This document shows, one piece after another, positions 12,031 to 23,800 of a stretch of 64,000 bases of DNA (the stretch's first letter is position 1; each line of letters starts with the position of its first letter). A program made the translations under genes and the position numbers. The stretch comes from Campylorhamphus procurvoides (lineage: Eukaryota; Chordata; Aves; Passeriformes; Dendrocolaptidae), in NCBI GenBank assembly GCA_013396655.1, contig WBMV01005068.1, positions 248,001 to 312,000 on the forward strand, written 5' to 3'. The notes beneath the pieces were generated by a model. The model made no database searches. It was not told the DNA's origin and worked only from the letters and a program-made list of their open reading frames with translations.

Positions 12031-13885
12031 AAACATTTTTATGACATGAAGCATTTTATGAAAGAACTGTGTTAGATTCTCTTGAATGGGAGTGTGATAT
12101 CTAGGCAGAGAAGCATCAGTGCAACAACCACCTGAGTCAGAGGGACTGTGCATGTCCCACCCTGTTTCTCTGTCTACAGGGTGACTTGCCTTAACCAAAT
12201 CCCTGGATCCATCCAAGACCTTAACTTACTTTGTGGAATATAACAGTGGCAAAGTCCTGGTGTGATACGATGTGACCGTGTGTTGACTGTTCATTTATAC
12301 TGACTGCTGTAACCCCTAGAAGGAGAGCCACACTTTATACAGGAATATTTTTCATTGATAGAGAAAAGCTCTAGAACAAAGAGATGGCAGTGAAGGTTCA
12401 AGTGTAGAGCCTTCCTGATACTTGAACCATTTTGTCATGAAGTCTTTGCTTCTTCTTGTCACCACATGCCTCACTGCAGCCAGAAGTGCATGGGCGTGTA
12501 CATGCACCTCTAAAACCTGAGACTGTTCAGAATGCAATGTCTGCCGCATTTGGGTAATTACTGCTATAATGTGGGTGGATAAGATACCAAATTTCCTTCA
12601 AATCCATGAGTCTGCAGTGCCAGCAAAATCATTCAAAATTAAGTGCAATTTTGAAGAGAGACTGTGCCCTACAGTAACAGGCACATATGGTGCCTCAAAT
12701 GAGACACGACTTGGACCTGGTTACGCAAAAGCATTTATTTAACAATGTGTAACATAGTTAACTCTGACTTTCACATATTAGCAGCCATCTTCTTCAAGCA
12801 CTATGCTCAATCTGCTCAGAACCCTGCTTATGCCAACAACTTAAGAACCAGAAAGAAAAGTTGCCAATTTGTGACTTCTTTACACAAGAAGTCTTTTTAA
12901 ATAGTCATTTAATGAAAAAAAAAAAAAAGAGAGAAGGAAGGTTTTGTATTGATAGTTTCTTTAACTGAGAATTATTTCTTTTCACTAATTTTCTATTTTT
13001 AAAATATATGAGAAATTCTAAACAATTACTTGAGCACAGCCAGAACTGCTGCTGTGAAAAGGGGGTAAAATACACTCTGCAAATATGCATATAAGCAAGT
13101 AACTAACGTACTTCATTCCATTTCTTCTGTAATGCAACAAATTCCAGTAATGTTTACTTGTGCTCCCACTGCTTTTTGTTCTTTAATGGAAAAGCATTTG
13201 GATTGAACAACAAACATAAAGGTGTGTACCCTTTGCTTTGCCATAGATTAATATTGTTGCTTGTTATGTAAGAGTATTAAGGAAGAGCAAATGGTTTATT
13301 CCTCAGATTTAATACCATTAATTCTGTTGTCTCCAAGGGTCAGAGATGTGCTATCACCATATTAATTATTAGAATTTAGAGGTATTTATACTGGTATTAT
13401 TCAACAACTGGCATTCTGGATTCTAGCAAAGAGCCACTCTAAGAAATTCTAATTTATTGAAAACCCCATGTCAAGGCAGGTAGATGACATTTCCTGGCAA
13501 GTAAGAAAGGTAAACTGCTGAAATGACACTAAAGCAGAAGCCATTTGAGGAAAATATTTACATGTGAAACAATAAACTCTACCAGAGTGAGTTTCTTGCC
13601 TTCCAGTTAGGGGTTTGTGGCAGGTGCAGTGCTGCAGTTAGTTATATATTACCAGGTGTTCGTTATCTTTTTGGCCAAAATATTTGAGCTTCTCCCATCT
13701 TTCACATGCTTTAAAATGGGCTGTTGCAAGAATACAGTGGAAAATGTGAAACCTGAGCAAGATGCTCTAAGCTGTGGGTGAGATCACAGTCACAAGTCCC
13801 AAGCTCTTCCACCTGTCCCGTCTTTGCTTGCAAGACAATTCTCAGATGTGTTGCTGCCTGTCACTCTCTGTTGTCATTTTTCCTC
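12031..13885. other. Intergenic (or distal 3' UTR), nothing recognised
   Basis: AT-rich unique-looking sequence with a short A-run (about 12914-12928). No splice-flanked coding segment or transposon is recognisable. It could still be transcribed if the CNTNAP2 3' UTR extends past 12 kb. Confidence 0.5.
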
Positions 13886-13892
13886 CATCTTA

Positions 13893-14000
13893 CAGAATGT
13901 CACTGGTTGAAAGGGACCACAAAAGACCTTCCAGCCCACATTTTTGTGGAAAAGGAAACCTAAATGAGATAATTTAGCATCCTGTCCAGTCATGGGGCTT
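13893..14000 (-). mobile_element. Old CR1 LINE fragment (3' end region)
   Basis: The text CAGAATGTCACTGGTTGAAA followed by GGGACC...AAAAGACCTTCCAGCCCA matches the usual reverse-strand view of a CR1 3' end (an 'agaat...ggttgaaagggacc...ccagcc' pattern). It is diverged, with approximate edges, and its downstream part is degenerate. Confidence 0.6.
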
Positions 14001-17000
14001 TTTCCCCCCACTGACTCCATTTTCAGGGTGGTAAGTTATCAACAGACTCTTATTTAATACAGACTGAGAGTCACTGGAGAAAGACAACAAACCTTTGAAT
14101 CAGTTAGAAAACAAATAATTCAGATGACTCATGTCAGATGGAAGCAGGCTTCATCTGGAAAATTTGCAGCGTAACAGCTCTCCTACATTTAGTCATGGGT
14201 TTGGTTAGCAATGGAGCAACCAGCTGAGTCTATGTATTATTTTTTTTAATCTGTGTGGAGGTATATAAGATAAATAAACTTGGCTAAATGAAGAGAAGGT
14301 AGCTCTCCCCTGAATGCTAATGTTTATTCTCTAAACTGCACATTCTCAGGCTTGCAGTGCATGTGTCACTGAAGGAGTCTGACCTTGGCACAGTCAATAA
14401 ATCATTCACAAGCTAAACAAATAGCCCTGTACTGCTTTGTCTTAAAAAACTCCTTTGGGTAAATGTTTAAAAATACATCTATGGCTTGCCCTCTTAAAGC
14501 ATTGGACACAGTATCCGCAGCCAGTTGTAATTTATTTATGGTTTAAAATCAAGGTCTGCCTGCAGAGTTTTCTTGTGTGACTTGCACTAACAAGACCATT
14601 GTCCCTGATACAGAAAATATTGCAACAGGGCAAGGTAACAAAGAGAAATTCCCGTTGCTGCACACTTTGAAACACAGAGTAAAGTCCTTTTTCATTATGC
14701 AGTTCCTAGTACAGGATAAGCGCTCTGTACACATCTAATGTTTCCTGTCTTCTAAACCCCCCTACCCACTACTCCAAGGAAAGAAATTTGCTGGCAGTTT
14801 TGGTTTTTTTCCCATTTCTTTCTTCACTTTAGAAGTGTTCCCTCTCAGTGGTAAGTTTATCACTTTTCATCTTTAAACTCCTTCCCAGCAGTGCTTTCTA
14901 ATTTGACCATGGTGAAGCCTTCCGCCTTCCTAAAATGTGACTGTTGTAGTGAAAGGATTATGTATCACTGCATTCCTATCATCTGTTATATTTGCAGCTG
15001 GGTTTTTTCTGTTCATAGGACTCGGCGACTGAAAGTACAAGTTTGGTTCCTGCCATCTGCAGCATTATTTTATAATTTATTTCAAAATCACAGCATTCTC
15101 CTGTAAAGAGTCTGGAAAAAAGGCAGCTGCACCTCATTCCATTAAGCATACTTACTTTTTATTGCTTAGTTCAAATTTTCCCAAGAGATATCAATAATAA
15201 AATTAATATCTAGCAAAAGCATGTATTTTCCTTAGGGCCAGAAGATGTCAGGAGTAGCTCTCAGACATCCCCTTGCCTTGTACTTTTGTAGCACCTATAC
15301 AAGGCTGCTGGGAGTCTCCAAATTACAACACAAAAATGATATTCTAAAAGCCTATCTTTGGCTTAGTGTCTTGGAGTGTTAAAGGTCCAGCTCAACAAGG
15401 GCAACAAGTCAGTACTCCTACTGGTTTCATTTCTGAGCACATCCAAGAAAATTCTCAACATTGGTTATTAAAGAATTTTATTTTCATTGGATCAGCATCT
15501 TGGAGAGGGGAAAAAAATTGTTTCTGTATTTGGAAAGCTGAGATATTACACTGGCCCCATTGCAACTCCTGCATTGTGTCTGTTCTTTTGAAGCTCCAGC
15601 TACTTAATATAAGGGATCAGAGCCACCTTAATAAAGATGGCTAAGGCATCACTTGATTCCCATTAACTCTGAAGCCCAGGGAACTGGCTTTCCACAGTTC
15701 TGCTTTGAATGGTCAGTCTCAGTCAAACACAAGCAATGAGGATCTTTTCTTTTTCTCTGCTCTTCAGTAGATCAAGACCCATCAGTGGGCTGTCTGGGCA
15801 GGTATCACATGAATTATCTTCAGTCCTAGTGAACTGATTCACACATTGAACATCCTGAGTCCAGGAAGTTCCTCTGGCACAATATTCCTGAAAGGCTTCA
15901 GCTCCCCAAAACCCCTGCTATTCCACTCAACTAATGCTGATTAACAGAAGCCTGATGGAAATTATCTGTACCGATTTAATCCTACATTTGTATGCCAACC
16001 CTAACTAAGAGTGCTTAATTTTGTGGGGATTAAATAGATNNNNNNNNNNNNNNNNNNNNCCCCCCCCATTACAGAGTGTTTACGGTGTGCTCGGTCTTAC
16101 ACTTCTTACTGACATGTATAAATAGAGATATAGAGATAAATAGATATTTTTATGGAGATGTTTTATAAGTGGCCTTTACTTTGTGCATGGTAATTATTGC
16201 CAAACTTGTTATTTAGGAGCTACAGAAATGGTTGGTTCTGCAGTTTAGAAAACAATCAGCTGTCTTCTGTTGCAAGGGAGATGAGGTACAGGCTTGGATT
16301 TGGATTTTTATTATTCAACTATAATTTGCATGGTTTGAATCGGGGTTTGACCCAGTGTCTTTTTTTTTTTTTTTTTTTCCTCATTTGTTCTCTGGCAGGG
16401 ACACACTGGGCTCAAGCAGGAACTTCTCAGTCCTTGAGAGATAGATTGAAGCCATCAGTGCCATACAACATAGAAATACCTGTCTTGTACAGCCCATGAT
16501 GTTGATCAATGTAAGGTCCTCCAAACACAGTTTCTTTAGCAAGCTATTGGGGGTTTCACAGCATAGAGAGGTGCTCCTATTTCTCTAGCTTTGCTTGATA
16601 AGTTAGCAAGCCAGCAACAGCTGGTCTCTGGGTCCTAGGGGTTAGCAGAGACTAGGACACAAATAAGAGTCCAGAATTAGATTCATATACATAGCAGTAT
16701 ATGTCCACAGCAAGAGACTGTGGAAATTGCTGCTGAGGCAGGTCATTTTACTTCCTCTCTGTTTTTACTCCTTTTTTTTCTTTTTTTTAAGTACTGTTTG
16801 TATGCCATGTCTGAGTAATACATCTCTACCAGCCAGACAGCTCTCAGTATTGTGGGCTGTTGGTTAGAGGTAGAAATGCAGTTGTCCTTTCTTACTGATC
16901 TCATTCCTGCTACTGTGGAGCAGTCTGTACACAGGAAAAGACCAGGGCCATAAGCTATTGGGAAAGCAAATGCAGCCTCTCACCCCTTCGGTCCAAACCA

Positions 17001-18089
17001 GGTTGAAAGCCAATCCCAGGGGTATGTGCCTACAAAGGTGGCCCAGTTTCCTGACAGGTGAACCAAGACCTTGTCTGTTTGCAGTTACTCTAGTCCACAG
17101 ATTTCTTTCTTGAGCACAATTTTCCCATGGGACACATAACCAGGATATAACATTATCCTACTTAAACAAAAATGTGTATATTAAAAGACATCCTAATCTG
17201 AAAGTATAGTATATCTGAGATTCCTCTGTTATAGACACTTAGTCTACAAGATTTATGGCTACATTTGCTATGTTATGCTTGAATAAACATATAATTCATT
17301 GAAATACACAAGACTGATAAAGTAATATGCTCTCTTTAAGGAGAATAAACTGTTTGTAAATTTATAACAAGTATAATCTGTTAGGCCTTATTTGAAGTAT
17401 GTACTGTGGTTTGGTAAAAATACAACATTAAAAGAGCCTTGCCAGATGAGGACTGGTTTTTTGTGTGTGTTTATGTGAAGTTCCTTTTGAATATTTGACA
17501 TCTTCATTTAACAAAAAACCCAAAACTTCTACAGACTGTGTATAAGACCCTGAAAAGCAGTGCAGAGGGCTCTTCAAATTTCTGTGTACAGTGACTCCAG
17601 GGAGGGGATGGACGAATCCGTTCGCCTGAATAGTTTGGATCCAGCTTTGTTTGGAAGCAAAAGTGACTGGTAGCACTACTGACTGGCTGGAGATTTTTAA
17701 AAGATTTCATTAAATTAATGGGAAGAATTCAAACTAATGCTACCAATGCACATGCAAATATTTTTTATTTAATGGCGGGAAATATCTAGAGAAGCTTTAG
17801 GCCCCTTCAGAGTGAGAGCTCTTGTGCCAGAGGTGCAGACTCATGGCCCTTTCCCCATACATTCTGTACACATCCATCTTGTTCAGGTGGAGCACATCCA
17901 TCCCTCACAAGATGTACCTTGTGCATTTGAACAACAACTAGTATTGCTCATGATGTTACTCATTAGAGGAACAGACATCCAGGGGACTACTCTTCTGCGA
18001 TCATTCTCCTGCCTGGCCCCACGCAGGCCAGCATCAGCTTTGTGGCATGCGATGGGCTAGCACTCCTGCTTCTGCTGCCAGTTCTCCCT
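14001..18089. other. Intergenic, no recognised gene
   Basis: Holds a 20-N gap (16040-16059) next to an 8-base C-run, a 19-base T-run (16360-16378) and several isolated AATAAA hexamers. The open frames are all short and unrecognised. Confidence 0.6.
16040..16059. other. Short assembly gap (20 N)
   Basis: Twenty Ns directly followed by a C homopolymer (16060-16067). The adjacency suggests that a homopolymer or GC-biased tract broke the assembly. Confidence 0.95.
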
Positions 18090-18094
18090 CTGGT

Positions 18095-18225
18095 GAAGGG
18101 TCTGGAGCACAAGTTCTGTGAGGAGCAGCTGAGGGAGCTGGGGCTGTTGAGCCTGGAGAGGAGGAGGCTCAGGAGAGTCCTTCTCACTCTCCACAGCCAG
18201 CTGGAAGGAGGAATGTCAGGAGCTT
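18095..18225 (+). mobile_element. CR1 LINE fragment
   Basis: Contains GAGGAGCAGCTGAGGGAGCT followed by a segment reading [15 protein letters not shown] in frame, with a CAGCTGGAAGGAGG element. This is the familiar region near the CR1 reverse-transcriptase C-terminus and 3' UTR. It is truncated at both ends. The open frame starting at 18042 owes its length to this fragment and is not a host gene. Confidence 0.75.
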
Positions 18226-19641
18226 TGAGTGATGTAGCTCAGGGTAGGTCGGATCAAAGATCCATCTCATGTCATAACCTCATTTTGTCATACCTAAAAG
18301 CAAATATCTATGGACAGTGGTAACCAGGTAAGTCCATGGCACAGTGCACTTGTGCCACTTCCTCAGAAGAGCCTCTCACCTTCCAACCATGTGCAGTTAA
18401 AGGATTTTTTGTGCCAGAAGTGTTATGTTTAGTTGTCCTTTTCATCCCTACTTGCCATTTGCTTGTGCAGAACAAGTGAGATCTCCTGAAAAATGTAGTC
18501 TTTTCAAAAAACAGTGAATTGCTGTGCTATTTAATTAACAACAGGAAAAAACAGCTAGCAACTGAGAAAGGGAGTTTTTTGTTTATCTCTGCTTGCTAAT
18601 GAAGCAAACTCACCATGTCTTAAAGCAGAGATGCAAAAGAGATGTCTCAAATCCAATTTGTGTCCTGCACAGTTTCAATTACATCTCTGCATGTGCCCAT
18701 AAACTGAGGGCAAACTGCACAGCCTTGATACCCACATAAATCTGCCGCCCTATGGGATTTGACTTCTGACTGATCCTCCCTGCCACCACCTAACAAGATT
18801 TGTATTTTGATCCCATGTCGTGCGTATACTGGAGAATTGTTTTTTGTCTGTGACTTTCTCATCTGTCTGTTTATGGATGGTCATGTTGCTTGCATGAGAG
18901 ACAGGCAGACACTTTGTTTTGGAGCTGTGTGCTGTTGACCCCTGTTTAAAGACAGGACCCACCAGGCTGCCTCACTCTGCCAGGTTCTGCCTGAACAGCA
19001 CCAGCTCTTGAGGGACAGGGACAGGTCCCCTCTGTCCCAACAGTGTGCAAGGTGACCAACCTAGGGGGACATGCTGGGGTTCAAAGCAGGGAGAGACAGC
19101 ACAGAAGGCTTCCTGGAGAAATAGCCACACAACAGGATTCAGCGATTGCAGAAAGAAAGATTTTTTTCCATAGAGATGTGAAAGAGGCTTTGCTAGGTTT
19201 GCTGCAGTCCAAGAGGGCCTGAAAAGTTGTTGAACTGCGAATAAGGATGAAAGAAAGGGGCTGGCCTGGGAATGCAATGCAGAGAAGGGAAAGCACCTTC
19301 TTTGTTTCTGTTCCAAATCACCAATCTAAGCTAAGAGATTGTTTCGCCTTGTTTTGTTTTCAGAAGTTCCTTTGTGCTAGTTTGGTTTTAGATGAAACCT
19401 GTGTGGTGGAAAAGCCCTTTTGGGATATTCTATTCACATCAAGGAAGAACTGTAGGCAGTGCTACCTCAAACTCTTGGCTATGAGTTCTGATCCTACATA
19501 AACCAAGAAAAGCCAGAGGTACTTGACCTCTCCAAACCTCTCCATTCCGGTTTATCCTGGATTACCTCTGTGGTGTTTCATGATGTATTCCTACAGAAGT
19601 CTCTTCCCAGAGGAGAGGTTTACCTTATTTTGATGACCAGT
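18226..19641. other. Intergenic, no recognised gene
   Basis: Unique-looking sequence between the CR1 fragment and the LTR. Open frames on the minus strand (for example 18972-19316) have no splice context or recognisable motif. Confidence 0.55.
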
Positions 19642-20804
19642 TGTGGTGGTTTGACCCTGGATAAAACACCTGGTGTCCAGCAAAACTCCTTCAAGGCCTT
19701 CGTCCCCCCTTTCACCTTCCAGAGGGAAGGAAAAAAGACCAGCTAGAAATTTTACGGCTAGAGATAACAAGCAAAAGAGGAACTTTGATTGATACTGTGG
19801 GCGAAGCAGAACTTAGAATAATGCTAAAATTTATTACTATCAAACTAAAAACTAAAAATAAGAAATAAAAACAGGTTAGAAACACTTTTCCACCATCACC
19901 CCTTGGTCTGTCCATGCCCCCTCCTTCCCCCAGTGGTGCGGGGACAGGGGAATGGAAGGTTTACAGTCAGTTTTTGTTGGGTCAGCCATTAGCAGATGTA
20001 AGTTCAAAACTTAAGCAACAGTTCTGTCTCAGGGGGGTTTCCTGTGGGCTGCAAAGGGGACAGCTTGCTTCACCACAGTCGTCACCATGGTCACAGGGGA
20101 ATCACAACTCTGAGTCCTTCTCCTGCGCTCCGTGGGGTCTCCCTCCCACAAGAGAGATCCTCTGCTCTCTCGTGGGTCATTCCACGGGGTGCAGTCTCTC
20201 ATGAAAAGCTGGCTGTACCTACTTAGCGTGGGTTTCTCCCTTCATGGGTCTCGGCTGCAAATCTTTGCAAGACTCTGATACACCTTGGGGGCCTCTTGCT
20301 AAGCGTGGACCTCTGCCTCTGTGGGTCTCGGCTGCAAATCTTTGCAAGACTCTGCACCATCTTGGGGGCCTCCCACGAGGTACAGCTTCTTTCATACCTC
20401 CCCCTGCTCTGGAAGGAGTGTCTTTGCACCCCGACGGATCCCATGGGCTTCAAGGGGACAACTCGTAATCACCATCGTCATCACCACAGTAGTCAGGGAA
20501 TAATAGCTTTAAGTCCTCTCCCTGATCTGTGGGGTCCCAACCCCTGGTTCTCCCACCTGCACTGACCTTGATGTCTGTGTTGTGATATTGTTAACCCATG
20601 GCTGTCAATTTCTAACTGCACAACAACTTCTTAAATATGTTTTCACGTGAGGTGTAACTCTGTGGTTCAAAAGCAGGAAGTTTTCCTCGGAGTTGGCCCT
20701 CATTGGCCCTGCTCTATGGGATGGAGGGAAACTTTCAGAGGCTTCCAGCAGAAGCCAATCTTTCTCTTATAAAAAAGAAAACCTAATCAGAGAAACCCAC
20801 GGCA
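19642..20804 (-). mobile_element. Long ERVL-like solo LTR (1,163 bp), minus strand
   Basis: Read on the + strand it begins TGTGGTGGTTTGACCCTGG and ends near AAACCCACGGCA, an imperfect inverted terminus with TG...CA ends. The body carries repeated 'tgggtct...cttgggggcctc' blocks and a TGACCTTGATGTCTG segment, as in a widespread passerine ERVL LTR family (recognised from familiarity, not searched). The minus strand carries AATAAA (TTTATT at 19830-19835 on +), the expected poly(A) signal, which sets the orientation. Flanking pentamers CCAGT (19637-19641) and TCAGT (20805-20809) match at 4 of 5 bases, consistent with an aged 5-bp target duplication. No internal viral genes are present. Confidence 0.78.
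20225..20378. repeat. 77-bp tandem duplication inside the LTR
   Basis: A unit starting AGCGTGG is followed 77 bp later by a second unit (20302 onward). The core GGGTCTCGGCTGCAAATC occurs at 20246 and again at 20323, and TTGGGGGCCTC also recurs at the same spacing. Two copies are clear. The duplication lies in the part of the LTR known in this family for repeated 'cgtgggt' blocks. Confidence 0.9.
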
Positions 20805-20809
20805 TCAGT

Positions 20810-23800
20810 CTTGCCTGAATCCCACAAGTATGGCACTACCCTACAGGGGTTTGTGGATTCACAAGCCCCAGGAGGAGAGCCAAAGAAAGCAATCCTTGCA
20901 ACTTCAGTTCTCCCACCAGCCTTTGTGCTACTCCCTCATGCCACACACAGTGTTTTGTACATCTCCATTTTGTTAGTACTCTTAAGCACACAGCAGATTA
21001 AACACCACTTGTCCCTTGAACTGTGGCCAACACACCTCATCTTCTGTCTTTAGATGACACAGTGGAAAATCCTGGAGGTCCTGAAGATTTTCAACTACTC
21101 CTCTCTCTTCCAACAGCTGTGAAGTTCATCGATGCTGAAAATGCATCATTGTGGTGCTTGCCATTTAGGGAGGTCAGGTCCTTCTGACACCTTTTTCTCC
21201 AGGAGTGTCAGGAAAGGAATCTTCACAAGCTGGAAAAAAAGGTTCCCACATGGTCTTGTTCTGGATGGTTTGGTCACTAAGTTGAGACAAAGAACTGCAT
21301 AGATAAATCTGGTTCAAATTGCTAAATGTCTTGGAAGGATACAGGGAAAGGAAGGGTAAACTCAAGGAGTTTAGCTACTTGATTTGATTTATAGGGTCTA
21401 TGGTAAGGATTCCTTTTAAATCCCATTGAACATGAAGCCTCAGAAGTCCCTTTGCAGCATTGTGCTGAATAAGTCTGTTAATCTCCAAATCCTTCAGTTG
21501 TTTCATGCTGGGATGTTGTAGGTAGGTCACCATGACTGGCTTTTCTCCATTTCCAGATGCCTACGCATTTAGCTGGATAAAGGGCTACTTTTGTGAGTAA
21601 TGGATTTGGAGGGAAATACTTTCTACTGTTCTGAAACAAGGCTTAAAGGAAGAGTTTCAAGTTGTATAGATTTTTTCTTTCTTTTTTTTTTTTTTAAGGG
21701 AGGGAAAGAGCAGTCCCTAGGCAAGCATTTCTCAGATTTAAGGCACACTCCTGGTTTGTAGGTGATTCTTGCAGTGGTCCATCAAGAGCAACTGTAAGAA
21801 ACTCCTGCAAGTGTTCCCATTGCCATGGTCAGTCCCAAGCACCAGCCTTCACACCAAGCACTGTGCTGTGTGAGAGCTGTGCTGTGGTAGTTGCCTGTGA
21901 GCAGGGAGCTGTGGGGAAGGTAAACCTGTGTGTCACAGCATAGAAACCTGGATGTTGGGAGCAAACACCCTGACAGCTAGCATCAGGCATGAACTCACAG
22001 TTCCCACACATCAGGAGCATCATGGCAACTTAAAAGGGGACTGTTCCTGCAAAGAGACAACAAAATGGAAGCAAATAGGCCAAAACCTTGCTGACTCTTG
22101 CTGGCACCCAGGAGAGTTTCCAGGTGAACAGTGATATTGGTAGCAAGGCAGGGACCATGAGCTTGCAGATATGTTCCCTTGCTTGGTGATGCCAATTTTA
22201 ACTCAGGCCTGGGGAGGCTGCTGGCTCTCTAGGATGGCTGTTCCACAGAGCAGGTATACCTGAGAGAACAGGGCCCAGGTTGTGGCTGCTGGCTTTCCAC
22301 GACTCCTGTGGTAGCGGATAAGCTACAATGGCTGTAAACACACTTCCATGAGCTAGGAGTGCAATTGCACTCCTTCCCAGGTTAGCCAAGGCCAGAGGCA
22401 TTTCAGGGGTTGTTAACCAGGCACCAGCCTAGGACACTTCAACACACAGACAGGCAGTGGGTTTCACAAGCTCACAATAAAGCAAATTCTTTGATTGGTG
22501 TTAGGGCTTTCAGAGTTAAGAAGGGGCTTTGTTTCAGCCCAGAACAAATTTCTAGACTGTTCTCCTTCCACCTTCCCAGTTTTCTCTCATTTGTAGAGTC
22601 CACAAGGACTCTTTCACACTGACAGAAAGAAGAATTACTCTGATGCATTGCAATAAGTTGCAATAAATTGCATTGACTTTTTTTTTTCTCTTTTATTCCC
22701 TCCTTCTGCTACTTGTGCAATTGATTTTGACTGAAGCATGCAATCACAATTCACTCACAGTGTCACAGCAGGGACTGAATTACCTAAGGGAAAAAAGTTG
22801 GAGAAGGGAGGGTTCAGTGAAGGTCCATTACAGCTTCCTTGTTTCTACAAACCTGAACAGCTTTTAGGGCTGTTCAGGGCTGGGGTACGCCAAGGGGACA
22901 CAGGCAGCTAAAAGAATGGGAAAAAGCGTTATTGTGGGTGTGACAAGTCTGATGAATGATGGCAGGTAGGCAGAGGCAGGAGGGAGAAGGGAAGGCAGCA
23001 CAGAGGACTGAAGAGTAGCACTCACCACAGACAGCACAGGCTCGTGGTCAGAGGTGACACAGGGGCAGAAGGTGAGCTAAGCCCATGTACCACTGAAGAT
23101 GGGAGAGTTGTTTCATTTGCAAGGGCAGCGAGGATGGCAGAATGTAATGACAGCCTTTCCCCTGTGTGAAGAGGTCACTGTGGATGGCAGTGAAAGGTAT
23201 TATTCATTTTCAGGAGGAGCACTCAGTGTGATACAAGAAGAAATAAGAAAGGATTGAAAAAGGACAGGGAAGATAAAACAGAAATGCCAAAATCTCTGGA
23301 GTCAATCTAGGAGCTTTTGGGTGCCACTGGACACATCATACTGTCCAAATGGTAGCTTTTCTAGTGCTAATGATAGATATTGTCACTAGGGATTCGGACT
23401 CAATAAACATTATCAGCTTGTCTCTCCATCTCACTTCTTCCATTAATACTTCCATTATGCAGAGGATACCCTTTTGATTTATGGTGGTACAGCAATGGCA
23501 TTTTGGACTTCTGTCAGGAATTGTATTTTCTTACTGCAGGTTGAAGACAAATTTGGTGATAAAAGTAGCTAATTAAAGCTGTTAAAAAAAAAAAAAAGGT
23601 CTAAATTGAAAATACAGTTTAAAAGCTTCCAGTAACAAAATACCAATCAGAAATTAATGTGCTAACAGCATCTTATCGTTTGTGCACTGACTGACTGACT
23701 CCAATCTGTGGCAAAGCTCTTCCCTCCCATCTCCTACAAGAGTTATTAAGGAGAAAAGAGGGAAAACCTGGTGTATAAAACATACTGGCCAACTTCTGCT

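Noticed and set aside
18042..18323. 93-codon + strand open frame with a Leu/Arg-rich stretch
   Set aside because: The Leu/Arg-rich part is the CR1 reverse-transcriptase tail; the rest is flanking DNA.
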